Shown: positions 43,968 through 52,666, numbered from the stretch's first letter. The stretch: DNA of 64,000 nt from Iningainema tapete BLCC-T55 (GCF_014698965.1 NZ_JACXAE010000110.1:62001-126000); one strand, 5' to 3'. Numbers and translations are program-made. Notes: generated from the letters alone by a model not told the origin.

Positions 43968-45008
43968 ATGCGGGTATTATTGTCTGGTTACTATGGTAAA
44001 GGAAATGGTGGAGACGAAGCTTTGTTGGCAACGCTTCTACAAATGTTACCACCATCAGCGACACCTGTGGTTCTTTCTGGTAATCCACCAGAAACTCGCG
44101 ATCGCTATGGTGTGGAAGCTTATGAGCGTATGTCACCTTGGAGCGTACTACAAGCTTTACGTTCTTGCGATGCTTTGGTTTGGGGGGGCGGTAGTCTAAT
44201 TCAAGATGCTACCAGTGCTGCTAGTCCATTATACTACACCTCGATCATGGCATTAGCCCAGAGACTAGGTTTAAAAACTGTTGCTTGGGCGCAAGGAATT
44301 GGTCCACTCAAGCGTCCGGTTACTAAGTGGTTAGCAAGGCAAACTTTTGGGGGTTGTACCAAAGTTAGTGTACGCGATCGCGCTTCTGCTGCTATATTAT
44401 CAGAATGGCGAATTCCTTACATTCAGGCTCCCGATCCAGTTTGGGCATTAGAAGCTAAACCTGTACCTGGACTTTGGGATTTACCTGCCCCTAGAGTTGC
44501 CGTGACATTACGCACCCACCCTCTGTTGACAGAAACTCGTCTTGCTCATCTGACTCGCGCACTGGTAGATTTTCAAAAAGCCACGCAAACTTTTATACTA
44601 CTACTCCCTTTTCAAAAAAGTGAAGATTTAAACATAGCTCAAGCTATTCAACCGCAACTTAAAGATGTAAGTAGTATCATGTGTTTGGAAGAACCGCAAC
44701 TACTAAAAGGAGTATTTCGTGGAGTAGAAATGGCAATTGGGATGCGTTTGCACAGTTTAATTATGGCAGCTTCTGAGGGTTGTCGTTGTTTTGCTCTCAG
44801 TTATGACCCCAAAGTAAATCGGCTGATGGAAGATGTAGATATGCCAGGATGGGATTTGGCAACTTTACCAGATGATCCCAATTTGATTAGTACAACTTGG
44901 ATAGAAAATTACGCCAATGGCGATCCACTGTCAACTGATAAAATTCAGTTTTTATTTGATAGAGCAATGATACATCGAGAGGTTTTACAGGACGCACTAA
45001 CTGAATGA
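43968..45008 (+). CDS. csaB: polysaccharide pyruvyl transferase
   Basis: CsaB adds pyruvate ketals to cell-wall polysaccharides, which in other bacteria anchor SLH-domain surface proteins. It has 346 residues from the ATG at 43968 (MRVLLSGYYGKGNGGDEALL). The longer frame to 43911 would overlap the divergent gene and has no conserved residues. Family motifs are GYYGKGNGGDEAL, WGGGSLIQDATS, WAQGIGPLKRP, VRDRASA and GMRLHSLIMAA. It is probably an envelope function linked to the exopolysaccharide genes at the left of the window. Confidence 0.92.
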   Translation: MRVLLSGYYGKGNGGDEALLATLLQMLPPSATPVVLSGNPPETRDRYGVEAYERMSPWSVLQALRSCDALVWGGGSLIQDATSAASPLYYTSIMALAQRLGLKTVAWAQGIGPLKRPVTKWLARQTFGGCTKVSVRDRASAAILSEWRIPYIQAPDPVWALEAKPVPGLWDLPAPRVAVTLRTHPLLTETRLAHLTRALVDFQKATQTFILLLPFQKSEDLNIAQAIQPQLKDVSSIMCLEEPQLLKGVFRGVEMAIGMRLHSLIMAASEGCRCFALSYDPKVNRLMEDVDMPGWDLATLPDDPNLISTTWIENYANGDPLSTDKIQFLFDRAMIHREVLQDALTE

Positions 45009-45082
45009 ACGGCGACTGACAAACTTATGCAGAATCAGGATCTTTAATATAGTTTAAGCTAAGTATATATCGAGAAATCAAC

Positions 45083-45187
45083 ATGGCAAGCACTGCTCAG
45101 GAAGTTTTTACTCAAACGGTTCTGGCTTTACCTGCAAGTGAACGACTACGTTTAGCTGCCCTGATCCTAGACGACTTAACTCATTAA
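45083..45187 (+). CDS. short putative antitoxin fragment
   Basis: This 34-codon frame begins MASTAQEVFTQTVLALPASE and continues RLRLAALILDDLTH, resembling the first helices of small cyanobacterial antitoxin-like proteins (pattern LP..ERLRLA..IL..L). It stops early, and no toxin gene follows: the AAA ATPase gene begins 36 bp later. I regard it as a truncated antitoxin or a very small gene. It could also help translation of the downstream operon. Confidence 0.45.
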   Translation: MASTAQEVFTQTVLALPASERLRLAALILDDLTH

Positions 45188-45223
45188 CTTGTTTAACCCT
45201 GGCGATGTGATGCCACAATTAAA

Positions 45224-46585
45224 ATGTTGACCCGAATTGAGATTGACGGTTTCAAGACTTTCGAGGAATTTGGTGTAGATTTGGGACCAATGCAGGTTAT
45301 TCTTGGGCCGAATGCTTCGGGAAAGTCTAACCTATTTGATGCCATTCGATTACTTTCAAATTTAGCTCAAAGTGATTTGCGTTCCTCTGTTAGGGGTTTG
45401 CGTGGTGAACCCGTTGAGCTATTTCGCATTGGGGCTGGTTCAAGAAGCTCCCGCATGGCTTTTGCCGTTGAGTTACTCCTAGCTCCCTGTGTGCGTGACT
45501 CTTGGGGTGAAACTGTCAAAATTTCTCACTCTCGCGTGCGTTATGAAATTGAAATTGAATTACGTCAAGTCTCCCTTGGATTAGAACGCCTGGTTGTAGT
45601 AAAAGAAGCAGCTACACCTATTCAGCCGGAAAGGGACTTGTGGTTACAAAGACGAATTTCACTTCAATTTCAGCAAGCATTTCTTAAATATGGACATTCA
45701 GAACCTTGGCTTACCACAGTGGAAACCAACGGTCAACATCATTTTCAAATTATGCCAGATGCATCAGGAGTAGGTCGTACCCAAAGAGCCACTAATGCTC
45801 AGCAGAGCGTGCTTTCCAGCATTACCACTGCTGAATATCCTCACCTTTATGCAATTCGTGAAGAAATGCGCTCTTGGCGATTTCTCCAACTTGACCCATA
45901 TAAGCTGCGTCGTCCCAGTCCCACCACCGCTGCTTTTGAATTGGAACCGGATGGGGCAAATCTTGCCACAGTGTTAGCGAAGATTCAAACTGAGACAGCA
46001 ACTGAAAGCCAACCAAAGGGAGCCATAGCTGATATTGCAGCTGCACTTACTTCCCTAATTTCAGGGGTGGTAGATTTGGACATTTCTTTGGATCGGAAAA
46101 ATAAAGAGTACCAAATTGAAATTGGCTATCGAGATAGTATCCCCTTTAGTTCTCGCGTTGTTTCAGATGGAACTTTGCGGGTTCTGGCGCTTCTAGTACT
46201 TTTGTACGATCCAAAACATAGTGGCTTAGTATGTTTTGAGGAACCAGAAAATGGAGTTCACCCGTTTCGGTTAAAGACGTTGATAGAACTGTTACGCTCA
46301 GGAGTAACTGATATTACCAGTGAGGAAGTAGATGAAACTGAACCATTATTCCAGATGTTGCTTAATAGCCACTCCCCAATAGTCCTTGCTGGTTTGGAAG
46401 AACCAGAGGCATTGTTTGCCGATATAGTTAGTGTGGTTAAACCGGAAGCTAGTACAGTGAGTCGGAAAACCAGGATTCGACCTGTAGCGACTTTCAAAAG
46501 GGAGTCCAAAGCCGAGTCAGAACTAGAATATGTTAGCCCCTTTGAGGTCGAGCGCTATCTGCACAGCGTAGATCGGGAGAGCTAG
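45224..46585 (+). CDS. AAA-family ATPase (AAA_21/OLD-like), candidate defence subunit
   Basis: This 453-residue SMC/ABC-type ATPase without a long coiled coil opens MLTRIEIDGFKTFEEFGVDL and has Walker A LGPNASGKSN (28-36). The mid-region is variable. The ABC-like signature and Walker B are near the C-terminus (SDGTLRVLALLVLLYDP, then LVCFEEPENGVHP) with a downstream NSHSPIVLA. This is the AAA_21/AAA_15 type seen in OLD, PARIS and retron-linked systems. The next gene starts 4 bp later and encodes a TOPRIM-like protein, so ATPase and nuclease-like subunit form a pair. Defence is inferred from the architecture. Confidence 0.88.
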   Translation: MLTRIEIDGFKTFEEFGVDLGPMQVILGPNASGKSNLFDAIRLLSNLAQSDLRSSVRGLRGEPVELFRIGAGSRSSRMAFAVELLLAPCVRDSWGETVKISHSRVRYEIEIELRQVSLGLERLVVVKEAATPIQPERDLWLQRRISLQFQQAFLKYGHSEPWLTTVETNGQHHFQIMPDASGVGRTQRATNAQQSVLSSITTAEYPHLYAIREEMRSWRFLQLDPYKLRRPSPTTAAFELEPDGANLATVLAKIQTETATESQPKGAIADIAAALTSLISGVVDLDISLDRKNKEYQIEIGYRDSIPFSSRVVSDGTLRVLALLVLLYDPKHSGLVCFEEPENGVHPFRLKTLIELLRSGVTDITSEEVDETEPLFQMLLNSHSPIVLAGLEEPEALFADIVSVVKPEASTVSRKTRIRPVATFKRESKAESELEYVSPFEVERYLHSVDRES

Positions 46586-46589
46586 GATT

Positions 46590-47279
46590 ATGCGCTATTT
46601 GGGACTTGCTCTCTTTGCCGAAGGACCTACCGATTACCGATTTTTGCCACCTGTTCTTCGACGTGCAACTGAGGATTTGTGTTTACGTGCGCGGTTTACA
46701 GTAGAAGTAGGTGAAGTAGTCAGACTTTACGCCCCTGACGAATATCGTGATGCAGACGGAGCCACTCAGATTTTAGAAGCAGCACGGGAAGCGGTTGGAG
46801 CTTTCAGTATTTTGTTTATCCACACCGATGGAGCAGGCGATCCGGTAGCAGCGCATCAGCAGAGAGTACAACCAGCAGCCCAACGCATAGCAGAATTAGG
46901 CAGACAGCAGGAGCGGACAGTTGGTGTTGTGCCAGTTCGGGAAATGGAGGCGTGGACACTGGTAGATGGAGATGCTTTGCGCGGCGCATTCGGTACGGTT
47001 TTGGATGACTCAGCTTTGGGCATACCGAAAAAAGTACGAGAGGTGGAAGGAATTCTCGACCCAAAACAAGCTCTTGAACAAGCTTATGCAAAGGTAGTTG
47101 GTAGCAGGCGACGGGGGAAGAGGAAGGCTGCAGAATTCTTTGATGCTATTGGTGAGCGAGTAAGATTGGAGCGTTTACGGGAGCTTCCCGCTTATCAGCG
47201 CTTTGAAGATGATCTGGGTATGGCGCTTGTCGAACTTGGTTATCTCAGTCAAGATTCAAATATAAAGCCAAGTCAGTAA
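46590..47279 (+). CDS. TOPRIM-like (DUF4276-type) partner of the AAA ATPase
   Basis: At 229 residues it opens LGLALFAEGPTDYRFLPPVL, the E-G-(x)-(T/S)-D arrangement at the start of TOPRIM-like domains, followed by FSILFIHTDGAGDP with acidic residues for metal. PVREMEAWTLVDGDAL matches the pattern V..(R/E)E.EAW.L.D of the DUF4276 group. The C-terminal half is basic (VGSRRRGKRKAAEFF). Nuclease activity is predicted but not shown by the sequence alone. It lies 4 bp after the ATPase gene, so the two are one functional unit. Confidence 0.82.
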   Translation: MRYLGLALFAEGPTDYRFLPPVLRRATEDLCLRARFTVEVGEVVRLYAPDEYRDADGATQILEAAREAVGAFSILFIHTDGAGDPVAAHQQRVQPAAQRIAELGRQQERTVGVVPVREMEAWTLVDGDALRGAFGTVLDDSALGIPKKVREVEGILDPKQALEQAYAKVVGSRRRGKRKAAEFFDAIGERVRLERLRELPAYQRFEDDLGMALVELGYLSQDSNIKPSQ

Positions 47280-47360
47280 TGTATTATTTTTGTAGTGCAT
47301 TAGTTAAGCTTAGGAACACCTAATTTAAAATAATAGTTTGCAAAAATAAAGATAATCATC

Positions 47361-47861
47361 ATGAATATCAGTCAAGACGGACTAGTAGTGCGTCCAGAAA
47401 AAGGTGCAAAGTACTCAGTTGTGGGTGACTTGGTCACTTTTAAGGCTGTAGGCGAAGATACAGGAGGAAAGTATGCGCTATTCGAGATTGTTTTTGAGCC
47501 GCAAATTAGCACACCACCCCATATTCATAGTCGAGAAGACGAATCTTTCTACATTTTAGAAGGAGAGATGGAGTTTCAGCTTGACGAGCAAACAGTTGTA
47601 GCCACTCCTGGAACCTTTATCCACTCACCCAAAGGTCAACGTCACAGCTTTAAAAATACTAGCACAACTGCACAAACGAAAATGCTATGTTGGGCAATAC
47701 CTTCTGGCATTGAACACTACTTCGCTGAGGTAGGTACTAGAGTGGAAGATGCTTGTACTTCGGCTCCCCCCATCAATCCCGCAGCTATTGAGATTGTTGT
47801 GACAACTGCTCCCAAATACGGTATTCAAATTATTCCTCCTGCTGCTAACAGCGTCAAGTAA
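47361..47861 (+). CDS. cupin-domain protein
   Basis: This 166-residue single cupin has motif 1 PPHIHSREDESFYILEGEME (His, His, Glu metal ligands) and motif 2 GTFIHSPKGQRHSFKN (final His). The tail (VVTTAPKYGIQIIPPAANSV) is conserved-looking in cupins of quercetinase-like type, but no substrate can be assigned. It stands alone between the AAA/TOPRIM pair and a peptidoglycan-binding protein. Confidence 0.88.
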   Translation: MNISQDGLVVRPEKGAKYSVVGDLVTFKAVGEDTGGKYALFEIVFEPQISTPPHIHSREDESFYILEGEMEFQLDEQTVVATPGTFIHSPKGQRHSFKNTSTTAQTKMLCWAIPSGIEHYFAEVGTRVEDACTSAPPINPAAIEIVVTTAPKYGIQIIPPAANSVK

Positions 47862-47940
47862 GCAACAATAGATGACTGCGTAAGCACAAAATGCTGACAC
47901 CTATTCATAAATTGATAAACTCAATCAGAGAATGTTAATT

Positions 47941-48213
47941 ATGTCAGAAGAGAATTTTGTGCAATCTCAAGCTGTAGGAACTCTTGCTACCAAAAAGTTT
48001 CCTCTATTAGTCAGAACTGACTCTGGCGATCCAGTTATATTGTTGCAAAAGCTGCTGAGAAGATTTGGCTACAATTTGTCACTCACCGGAACTTTTGATC
48101 AAACAACAGAAACAAGAGTGAAAGAGTTTCAACGTATTGAAGGACTAAGTGTTGCTGATGGAAAAGTTGGAGATGAAACTTGGAATCAATTGATTACTAA
48201 ATTCCAACCATAA
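47941..48213 (+). CDS. peptidoglycan-binding-domain protein
   Basis: The product has 90 residues from the ATG at 47941 (MSEENFVQSQ); the frame also has an ATG three codons earlier. It is almost entirely one PG_binding_1 domain: LVRTDSGDPVILLQKLLRRF, GYNLSLTGTFDQTTETRVKE, FQRIEGLSVADGKVGDETWN. There is no signal peptide, so export must be by another route, or it acts inside the cell. No catalytic domain is attached. Confidence 0.87.
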   Translation: MSEENFVQSQAVGTLATKKFPLLVRTDSGDPVILLQKLLRRFGYNLSLTGTFDQTTETRVKEFQRIEGLSVADGKVGDETWNQLITKFQP

Positions 48214-48237
48214 TATCTATTCAATTTGCAATTTATC

Positions 48238-48265
48238 GTAGGGGCGAACAACTGTTTGCCCCTAT
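48238..48265. repeat. 28-bp palindrome of the GGGCGAAC...TTTGCCCCTA family
   Basis: GTAGGGGCGAACAA/CTGTTTGCCCCTAT, a relative of 3598-3625, lies 25 bp after the peptidoglycan-binding gene. Possible terminator. Confidence 0.8.
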
Positions 48266-48376
48266 ATTTATGAAAATTGCATAGGTTAATTTCATTTACA
48301 CCTATTAATAGTTAGAAGGCAAATAAGTTAAGCCTTCTGTTTACAATAAAAAACTATTTATCACGGTAAACACCAT

Positions 48377-48622
48377 ATGTTAGCGCTCAAAAAAATAAGT
48401 CTAATTACTTTGGCTACTTGTAGTACAATCTTGGCAGTAAGTTCCATGAATACTGCTGAGGCTCAAGAAGCTATAGCAAGTGATTATCACTGGAGTTGTC
48501 GTAATATTGAAGTTGATGGAGATGTGTTATCAGCATCTTGTCGGACAAGAAATGGTCAATTCCGACAATCATCAATTCGTATCCTGGGAATCTACAATTT
48601 AAATGGAAAGTTGAGTTATTAA
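48377..48622 (+). CDS. secreted half-size cyanovirin-N-like protein
   Basis: At 81 residues it has a clear signal peptide (ISLITLATCSTILAVSSMNT, then AEAQ). The mature part is YHWSCRNIEVDGDVLSASCR, then TRNGQFRQSSI and GIYNLNGKLSY. This is one sequence repeat of the CVNH fold, with the two cysteines placed as in the family. Complete CVNH domains have two such repeats; here the frame stops after one, 4 bp before a palindromic repeat. The gene may be truncated, or the protein may dimerise by domain swapping. Carbohydrate binding is plausible but unproven. Confidence 0.72.
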   Translation: MLALKKISLITLATCSTILAVSSMNTAEAQEAIASDYHWSCRNIEVDGDVLSASCRTRNGQFRQSSIRILGIYNLNGKLSY

Positions 48623-48626
48623 TAGG

Positions 48627-48655
48627 GTAGAGACGCTCCGGCGGGGCGTCTGTAC
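48627..48655. repeat. GTAGAGACG palindrome, intergenic
   Basis: GTAGAGACGCTCCGGCGGGGCGTCTGTAC-type, written as halves GTAGAGACGCTCC and GGGGCGTCTGTAC. It lies directly after the CVNH-like gene. Confidence 0.85.
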
Positions 48656-48700
48656 AAAATATCAGAATCGTAGACATGCGATCGCATACTCATTACCTTC

Positions 48701-48734
48701 AGATCCCCGACAACTTTTACGAAGTCGGGGATCT
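48701..48734. repeat. 34-bp hairpin repeat AGATCCCCGAC...GTCGGGGATCT, copy 2
   Basis: Identical to 18782-18815 over all 34 bases including the loop. It lies between the convergent CVNH-like and hybrid-kinase genes and probably serves as a terminator for the latter. Confidence 0.85.
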
Positions 48735-48740
48735 AATTTC

Positions 48741-49907
48741 TCACAGTGGTAGAGTGACGGTGAAAGTTGTACCTACCCCTACTTCACTATGAAATGAAAT
48801 TTCTCCCCCATGTGCCTCAACACATTTTTTAACAATAGCTAACCCCAAGCCAGTACCAGGAATTCTACTGACATTTGTTGCTCGATGGAAAGGCTGAAAC
48901 AATCGCTGTCGATCTTCTTCAGGGATACCAATTCCTTCGTCTTGAATCCGAAAGATAACTCTTTTATCCTGACTAATTAATTCAAACAGTACTGTACTAT
49001 TTGGGAGAGAATACTTAATAGCATTGCTGAGCAAATTGCTCAAAATATGCCGTAATAAACTTTCATCACATAAAGCCTCGCCTACACCAAAACAAGAGAA
49101 AACAATATTGAGATGCTTCTCGCCTGTACTTAGTTGAGCTTCTTCGACTAGTTGACGACAAAAGGCTTCTAAATCAATCAATTCATATTCACATTGAAGT
49201 TTCCCGGAATCGGCTTTGCCTATAAATGAAACTTCATCTAATAGTTGTGCCATATTTTTGATTGCCGATCGCATCAATTGAAAATGAGAAAGTTTCTTCT
49301 CCTGCGGCAATTTGTCACCACTGTTTTGTAGCAATCCCGCAACAAGCAAAATAGTATTCAAAGGATTGCGAATATCGTGAGACAGCATGGAGACAAATTC
49401 AGTTTTGAACTGGTTTATTTCTTGAACTTTCACCAATTCGGCTGTTCTTTCTTCAACTCTAATTTCTAAATTTTGATTGACTGCACGTAATGATTCCAAA
49501 ACTTGTTTGCGTTCAATTGCATAGCGTAAGGAGCGAATGAGTACTTCTGGATTTACCTGTCGCTTGACAAGATAATCTTGCGCTCCCTGCCGTACCGCTT
49601 CCAACGCCAGTTCATCATCATTAGTATTTGTGAGTACGACAATCGGTAAGCTGGGTGCAAAGTTCATCAGTGGCGCGAGGGATGCCAACCCTTGACTATC
49701 TGGTAAAGTTAGATCCAACAAGATGATATTGTAAGGATTCGGCAATACCGAACCCTTACGTAGTTCGTTGAGAGCTTCCCTTAAGCGCTTGACATGAACG
49801 ATACTAAACTCAGTAGACTCAGCTTGCTTGATAAACTCTTGTAACAACCTAGCTTCTGCCAAGTTGTCCTCAATCAACAAGATTTTTACCTCACTACTTG
49901 CAGCCAT
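48741..49907 (-). CDS. hybrid response regulator/sensor histidine kinase
   Basis: This 388-residue cytosolic protein has an N-terminal receiver (about 8-125: LLIEDNLAEARL, phosphoacceptor in IILLDLTLPDSQG, lysine in DYLVKRQ), a coiled-coil linker, a HisKA domain with the histidine in SMLSHDIRNPLNT and a HATPase domain (NLLSNAIKYS, DEGIGIPEEDR, GTGLGLAIVKK). It lies 23 bp downstream of the Rcp-type regulator and phytochrome on the same strand, so the three genes form a light-signalling operon in which this protein may be the next step of a phosphorelay. Confidence 0.94.
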   Translation of the reverse strand: MAASSEVKILLIEDNLAEARLLQEFIKQAESTEFSIVHVKRLREALNELRKGSVLPNPYNIILLDLTLPDSQGLASLAPLMNFAPSLPIVVLTNTNDDELALEAVRQGAQDYLVKRQVNPEVLIRSLRYAIERKQVLESLRAVNQNLEIRVEERTAELVKVQEINQFKTEFVSMLSHDIRNPLNTILLVAGLLQNSGDKLPQEKKLSHFQLMRSAIKNMAQLLDEVSFIGKADSGKLQCEYELIDLEAFCRQLVEEAQLSTGEKHLNIVFSCFGVGEALCDESLLRHILSNLLSNAIKYSLPNSTVLFELISQDKRVIFRIQDEGIGIPEEDRQRLFQPFHRATNVSRIPGTGLGLAIVKKCVEAHGGEISFHSEVGVGTTFTVTLPL

Positions 49908-49930
49908 AGTCTTCCCTACATCCTACCCCC

Positions 49931-50377
49931 TCATTCCGGTGGTAAAGTAACGGTTGCCAGCCAAAACTCTTCAATCCCCTTGACGATTTTAAATAGCTCA
50001 GTGAGGTTTCGAGATTTAGTGATGTAGCAATTCACATGCAAATCGTAGCTGTGAAAGATGTCATCCTCGTTATGTGAGGTTGTTAACACTACGACTGGAA
50101 TGCGTTTGAGTTTGGGATCTGCTTTAATTTCTGCCAACACCTCTCTACCATCTTTTCTCGGTAAATTCAAATCCAGCAGGATCAGATCGGGGCGTGGTGC
50201 ATCAGCATAATCGCCTTCTTGACGTAAATATGCCATAGCATCCACGCCATCCCTAACCGTTACCACTTGATGCGGCACCGAGCTATTTTTCAATACTTCT
50301 TGGATCAGACGAATATCAGCTTTATTGTCTTCCACCAAAAAGATTGTTTTGAGCTTTTCTTCCGTTTCTGCGCTCAC
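49931..50377 (-). CDS. Rcp1-type response regulator (single receiver)
   Basis: It has 148 residues from the GTG at 50377. The frame is open to an ATG at 50419, but GGAGG at 50386-50390 is spaced 8 nt from the GTG and the conserved part starts at TIFLVEDNKADIRL, so I prefer the GTG. Receiver motifs are VEDNKAD, the phosphoacceptor in LILLDLNLPRKDG, LTTSHNEDD and the lysine in YITKSRN. It has no output domain. Rcp-type regulators are the usual phosphotransfer partners of Cph1-type phytochromes. The start lies 56 bp inside the phytochrome gene's 3' end, giving strong coupling. Confidence 0.93.
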   Translation of the reverse strand: MSAETEEKLKTIFLVEDNKADIRLIQEVLKNSSVPHQVVTVRDGVDAMAYLRQEGDYADAPRPDLILLDLNLPRKDGREVLAEIKADPKLKRIPVVVLTTSHNEDDIFHSYDLHVNCYITKSRNLTELFKIVKGIEEFWLATVTLPPE

Positions 50378-52628
50378 GATCGCGTCCTCCGACTGGAATC
50401 GTAAAGTAGAAGGTTGCACCTTCTCCTAATTGAGATTCTACCCAGATCCGTCCTCGGTGACACTCGACAATCTTTTTACAGATTGCCAAACCCATACCTG
50501 TTCCGGGATACTCATCTCGTGTATGTAGGCGTTGAAAGATCACAAAAATGCGATCGCTAAACTGTGGATCTATGCCAATACTGTTATCCTGTACTGAAAA
50601 TAGCCACTCATCTTCTAGTCTAGTCGCTCCCACATGAATGGATGGTGATTTGTCGCTCTTGAACTTAATCGCATTACCAATTAGGTTCTGGAACAACTGC
50701 ATTAGCTGAGTGCGATCTGCCATAATCGTGGGCAAGTGATCGTAAGTAATCACCGCCCCTGTTTCGGAAATGCGTTTGCGCAAGTTAGAAAGGGCGCGTT
50801 CTAAAGCTGTCTCTACCTCAATGAGTTGAAACTCGATGGCTTGCATATCTACCTTAGAGTATGCCAGCACATCATCAATCAACGTCTGCATCAGGCTCAC
50901 TCCTTCCACAGCAAAGGTGATAAACTCCTGTGCATCTTCATCAAGTGCCTCTCGATAGCGCATTTCTAACAACTGCACGTAATTAGTCACTTGATTGAGA
51001 GGTTCTTGCAAGTCGTGGGAAGCGACGTAAGCAAACTTTTTCAGTTCAGCATTAGAACGTTCTAAATCTTGAACTAATTGTGACAGTTCATCTGCTTGCC
51101 GCAAGACAATATTCACAATTGCCTTTTTCAGTTCCAGTGCTGCTCTTACCTCCACAAATTGCCAAGGTAAAGAGGTTAAACGAACTGTTTCTTTCCACAG
51201 TTCAAATGATTTACGCGGGCATAGGCGCACATTCCCATCTTTTTGGCTTACCTCAAACGCTTTATGAGGATCTCCACCCCAATTTACAGTTTGAATCACT
51301 TCGGGGCGAAACCATAAAACGTAATTGCGCTTGGAAATGGGGATCGCCAGCATTCCACTCGCAACGTTTTTAAATCTTTCTGCATCTGGATATATTTGTG
51401 GCAGAGAGTCTGTATAGAAGACTTCTTCATTAACGTTATTCTTGAGCCATTGGACTAAAAAGTTCAAGTCTTCTTCTTTGGGAGTTTCACCAATGCAGGT
51501 GCAGCGATCGCCAAAACACACTGCTGCCCCTTGCGCACTAGTTAAATCCAACAGATTTGGCTGATGTTTAACTAAACCGTCAATAAAGTTTTCTTCGCTC
51601 GACATATGCTCAATCAATGCTGATTGGATATATGTCAGTCTCATGCGATAGTCGTAATCTTCTGTTTCTTCTCTTGCGGATATTTCCGAAAATATCAGCC
51701 GCCCTAAAAATTCGCAGGCTTTGCGCAATTCATAGGAAACATACTTGGGTGTTTGATGATGACAAGCAATTAACCCCCAGAGTTTTCCTTCTTTAATTAA
51801 AGAAATAGTCAAAGAAGCACCGACACCCATGTTATGCAAATACTCTAGGTGACAGGGAGCAGCACTCCTCATGATAGAATTGGTCAGATCTACAGGGCGT
51901 TCGCTTACCGGATTATTAATCGGTAAAAGTGACTGAGACTCGCTATGCGTATCCGGTATTAATCTAATCGAGTTAGAAACAAATAACTTCCTTGCTGGTT
52001 TAGGAATATCTGATTCTGGGTAATGCAAACCTAAATAAGATTCCAGGGTAGCTAGTTTTTCTTCAGCCAAGACACAGCCATGCCCATCTTCATCAAACTT
52101 ATACAGCATCACCCTGTCAAATCCAGTTACCTTCCGTACCTCTTGGACAATAATTTGACAGAAATCTTGAAGACTGGCTGTTTCTTGTAGTTGATTTATA
52201 GAAGCTCTTGCCAGATGATAAAAGCTTAAAAAGGGAATGTTTTCTTGAGTCAGGGCTGGTTCCAATTCCAGAATCATAAATCCATCTGCATTGCGGTGAA
52301 AGACACCATCAAATACTACGTAATCATCACCCTTTTTTCGTACCCAAATTTTAGTTGGATTGATAAACTCAATATTTTCTTCTAACAATCCTGCTTTAAT
52401 TCTTTCTACTTGAAATGAGTCAAGTAAATCTTCTAATTTGGTTTGTAATAAATTTTCTGGAGTTATGCCGAAAAACGAATATACATTACTACTTACTTGT
52501 AATATTTTTAAATCAGGCTCTTGAAGCACAAAAAGTACTCCGTGAGGCTGAATTCGACAAGACAGATGAATTGGTGCTTCTTTTAAACTAGTCAGATTAA
52601 TGCTGGGCAATTCTACATTATTTATCAT
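50322..52628 (-). CDS. cyanobacterial phytochrome (Cph1-type) sensor histidine kinase
   Basis: This 768-residue red/far-red photoreceptor kinase is PAS (about 18-125, with CRIQPHG), GAF (140-310), PHY (325-500), HisKA and HATPase. The bilin-binding cysteine is C259 in MRSAAPCHLEYLHNMGVGAS, the same position number as in Synechocystis Cph1. The DIP motif is at 207-209. No BphP-type N-terminal cysteine is seen, so phycocyanobilin is the expected chromophore. The PHY tongue shows WFRPE (439-443). The kinase histidine is H538 in ASHDLQEPL. The ATP-binding boxes are GNAIKF, DNSIGID (an unusual Ser for Gly) and GTGMGLAI. It is first in the operon with the Rcp-type regulator and hybrid kinase. Confidence 0.95.
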   Translation of the reverse strand: MINNVELPSINLTSLKEAPIHLSCRIQPHGVLFVLQEPDLKILQVSSNVYSFFGITPENLLQTKLEDLLDSFQVERIKAGLLEENIEFINPTKIWVRKKGDDYVVFDGVFHRNADGFMILELEPALTQENIPFLSFYHLARASINQLQETASLQDFCQIIVQEVRKVTGFDRVMLYKFDEDGHGCVLAEEKLATLESYLGLHYPESDIPKPARKLFVSNSIRLIPDTHSESQSLLPINNPVSERPVDLTNSIMRSAAPCHLEYLHNMGVGASLTISLIKEGKLWGLIACHHQTPKYVSYELRKACEFLGRLIFSEISAREETEDYDYRMRLTYIQSALIEHMSSEENFIDGLVKHQPNLLDLTSAQGAAVCFGDRCTCIGETPKEEDLNFLVQWLKNNVNEEVFYTDSLPQIYPDAERFKNVASGMLAIPISKRNYVLWFRPEVIQTVNWGGDPHKAFEVSQKDGNVRLCPRKSFELWKETVRLTSLPWQFVEVRAALELKKAIVNIVLRQADELSQLVQDLERSNAELKKFAYVASHDLQEPLNQVTNYVQLLEMRYREALDEDAQEFITFAVEGVSLMQTLIDDVLAYSKVDMQAIEFQLIEVETALERALSNLRKRISETGAVITYDHLPTIMADRTQLMQLFQNLIGNAIKFKSDKSPSIHVGATRLEDEWLFSVQDNSIGIDPQFSDRIFVIFQRLHTRDEYPGTGMGLAICKKIVECHRGRIWVESQLGEGATFYFTIPVGGRDRERRNGRKAQNNLFGGRQ

Positions 52629-52666
52629 AATCTGATCCTCCTATTTTCAGGATCATAAAAAACACA

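Noticed and set aside
48741-52628. Phytochrome as a bacteriophytochrome (BphP) with N-terminal biliverdin-binding Cys
   Set aside because: The GAF-domain cysteine (C259) of Cph1-type phytochromes is present, and no cysteine is found at the BphP position before the PAS domain; C24 lies too close to the IQPHG motif.
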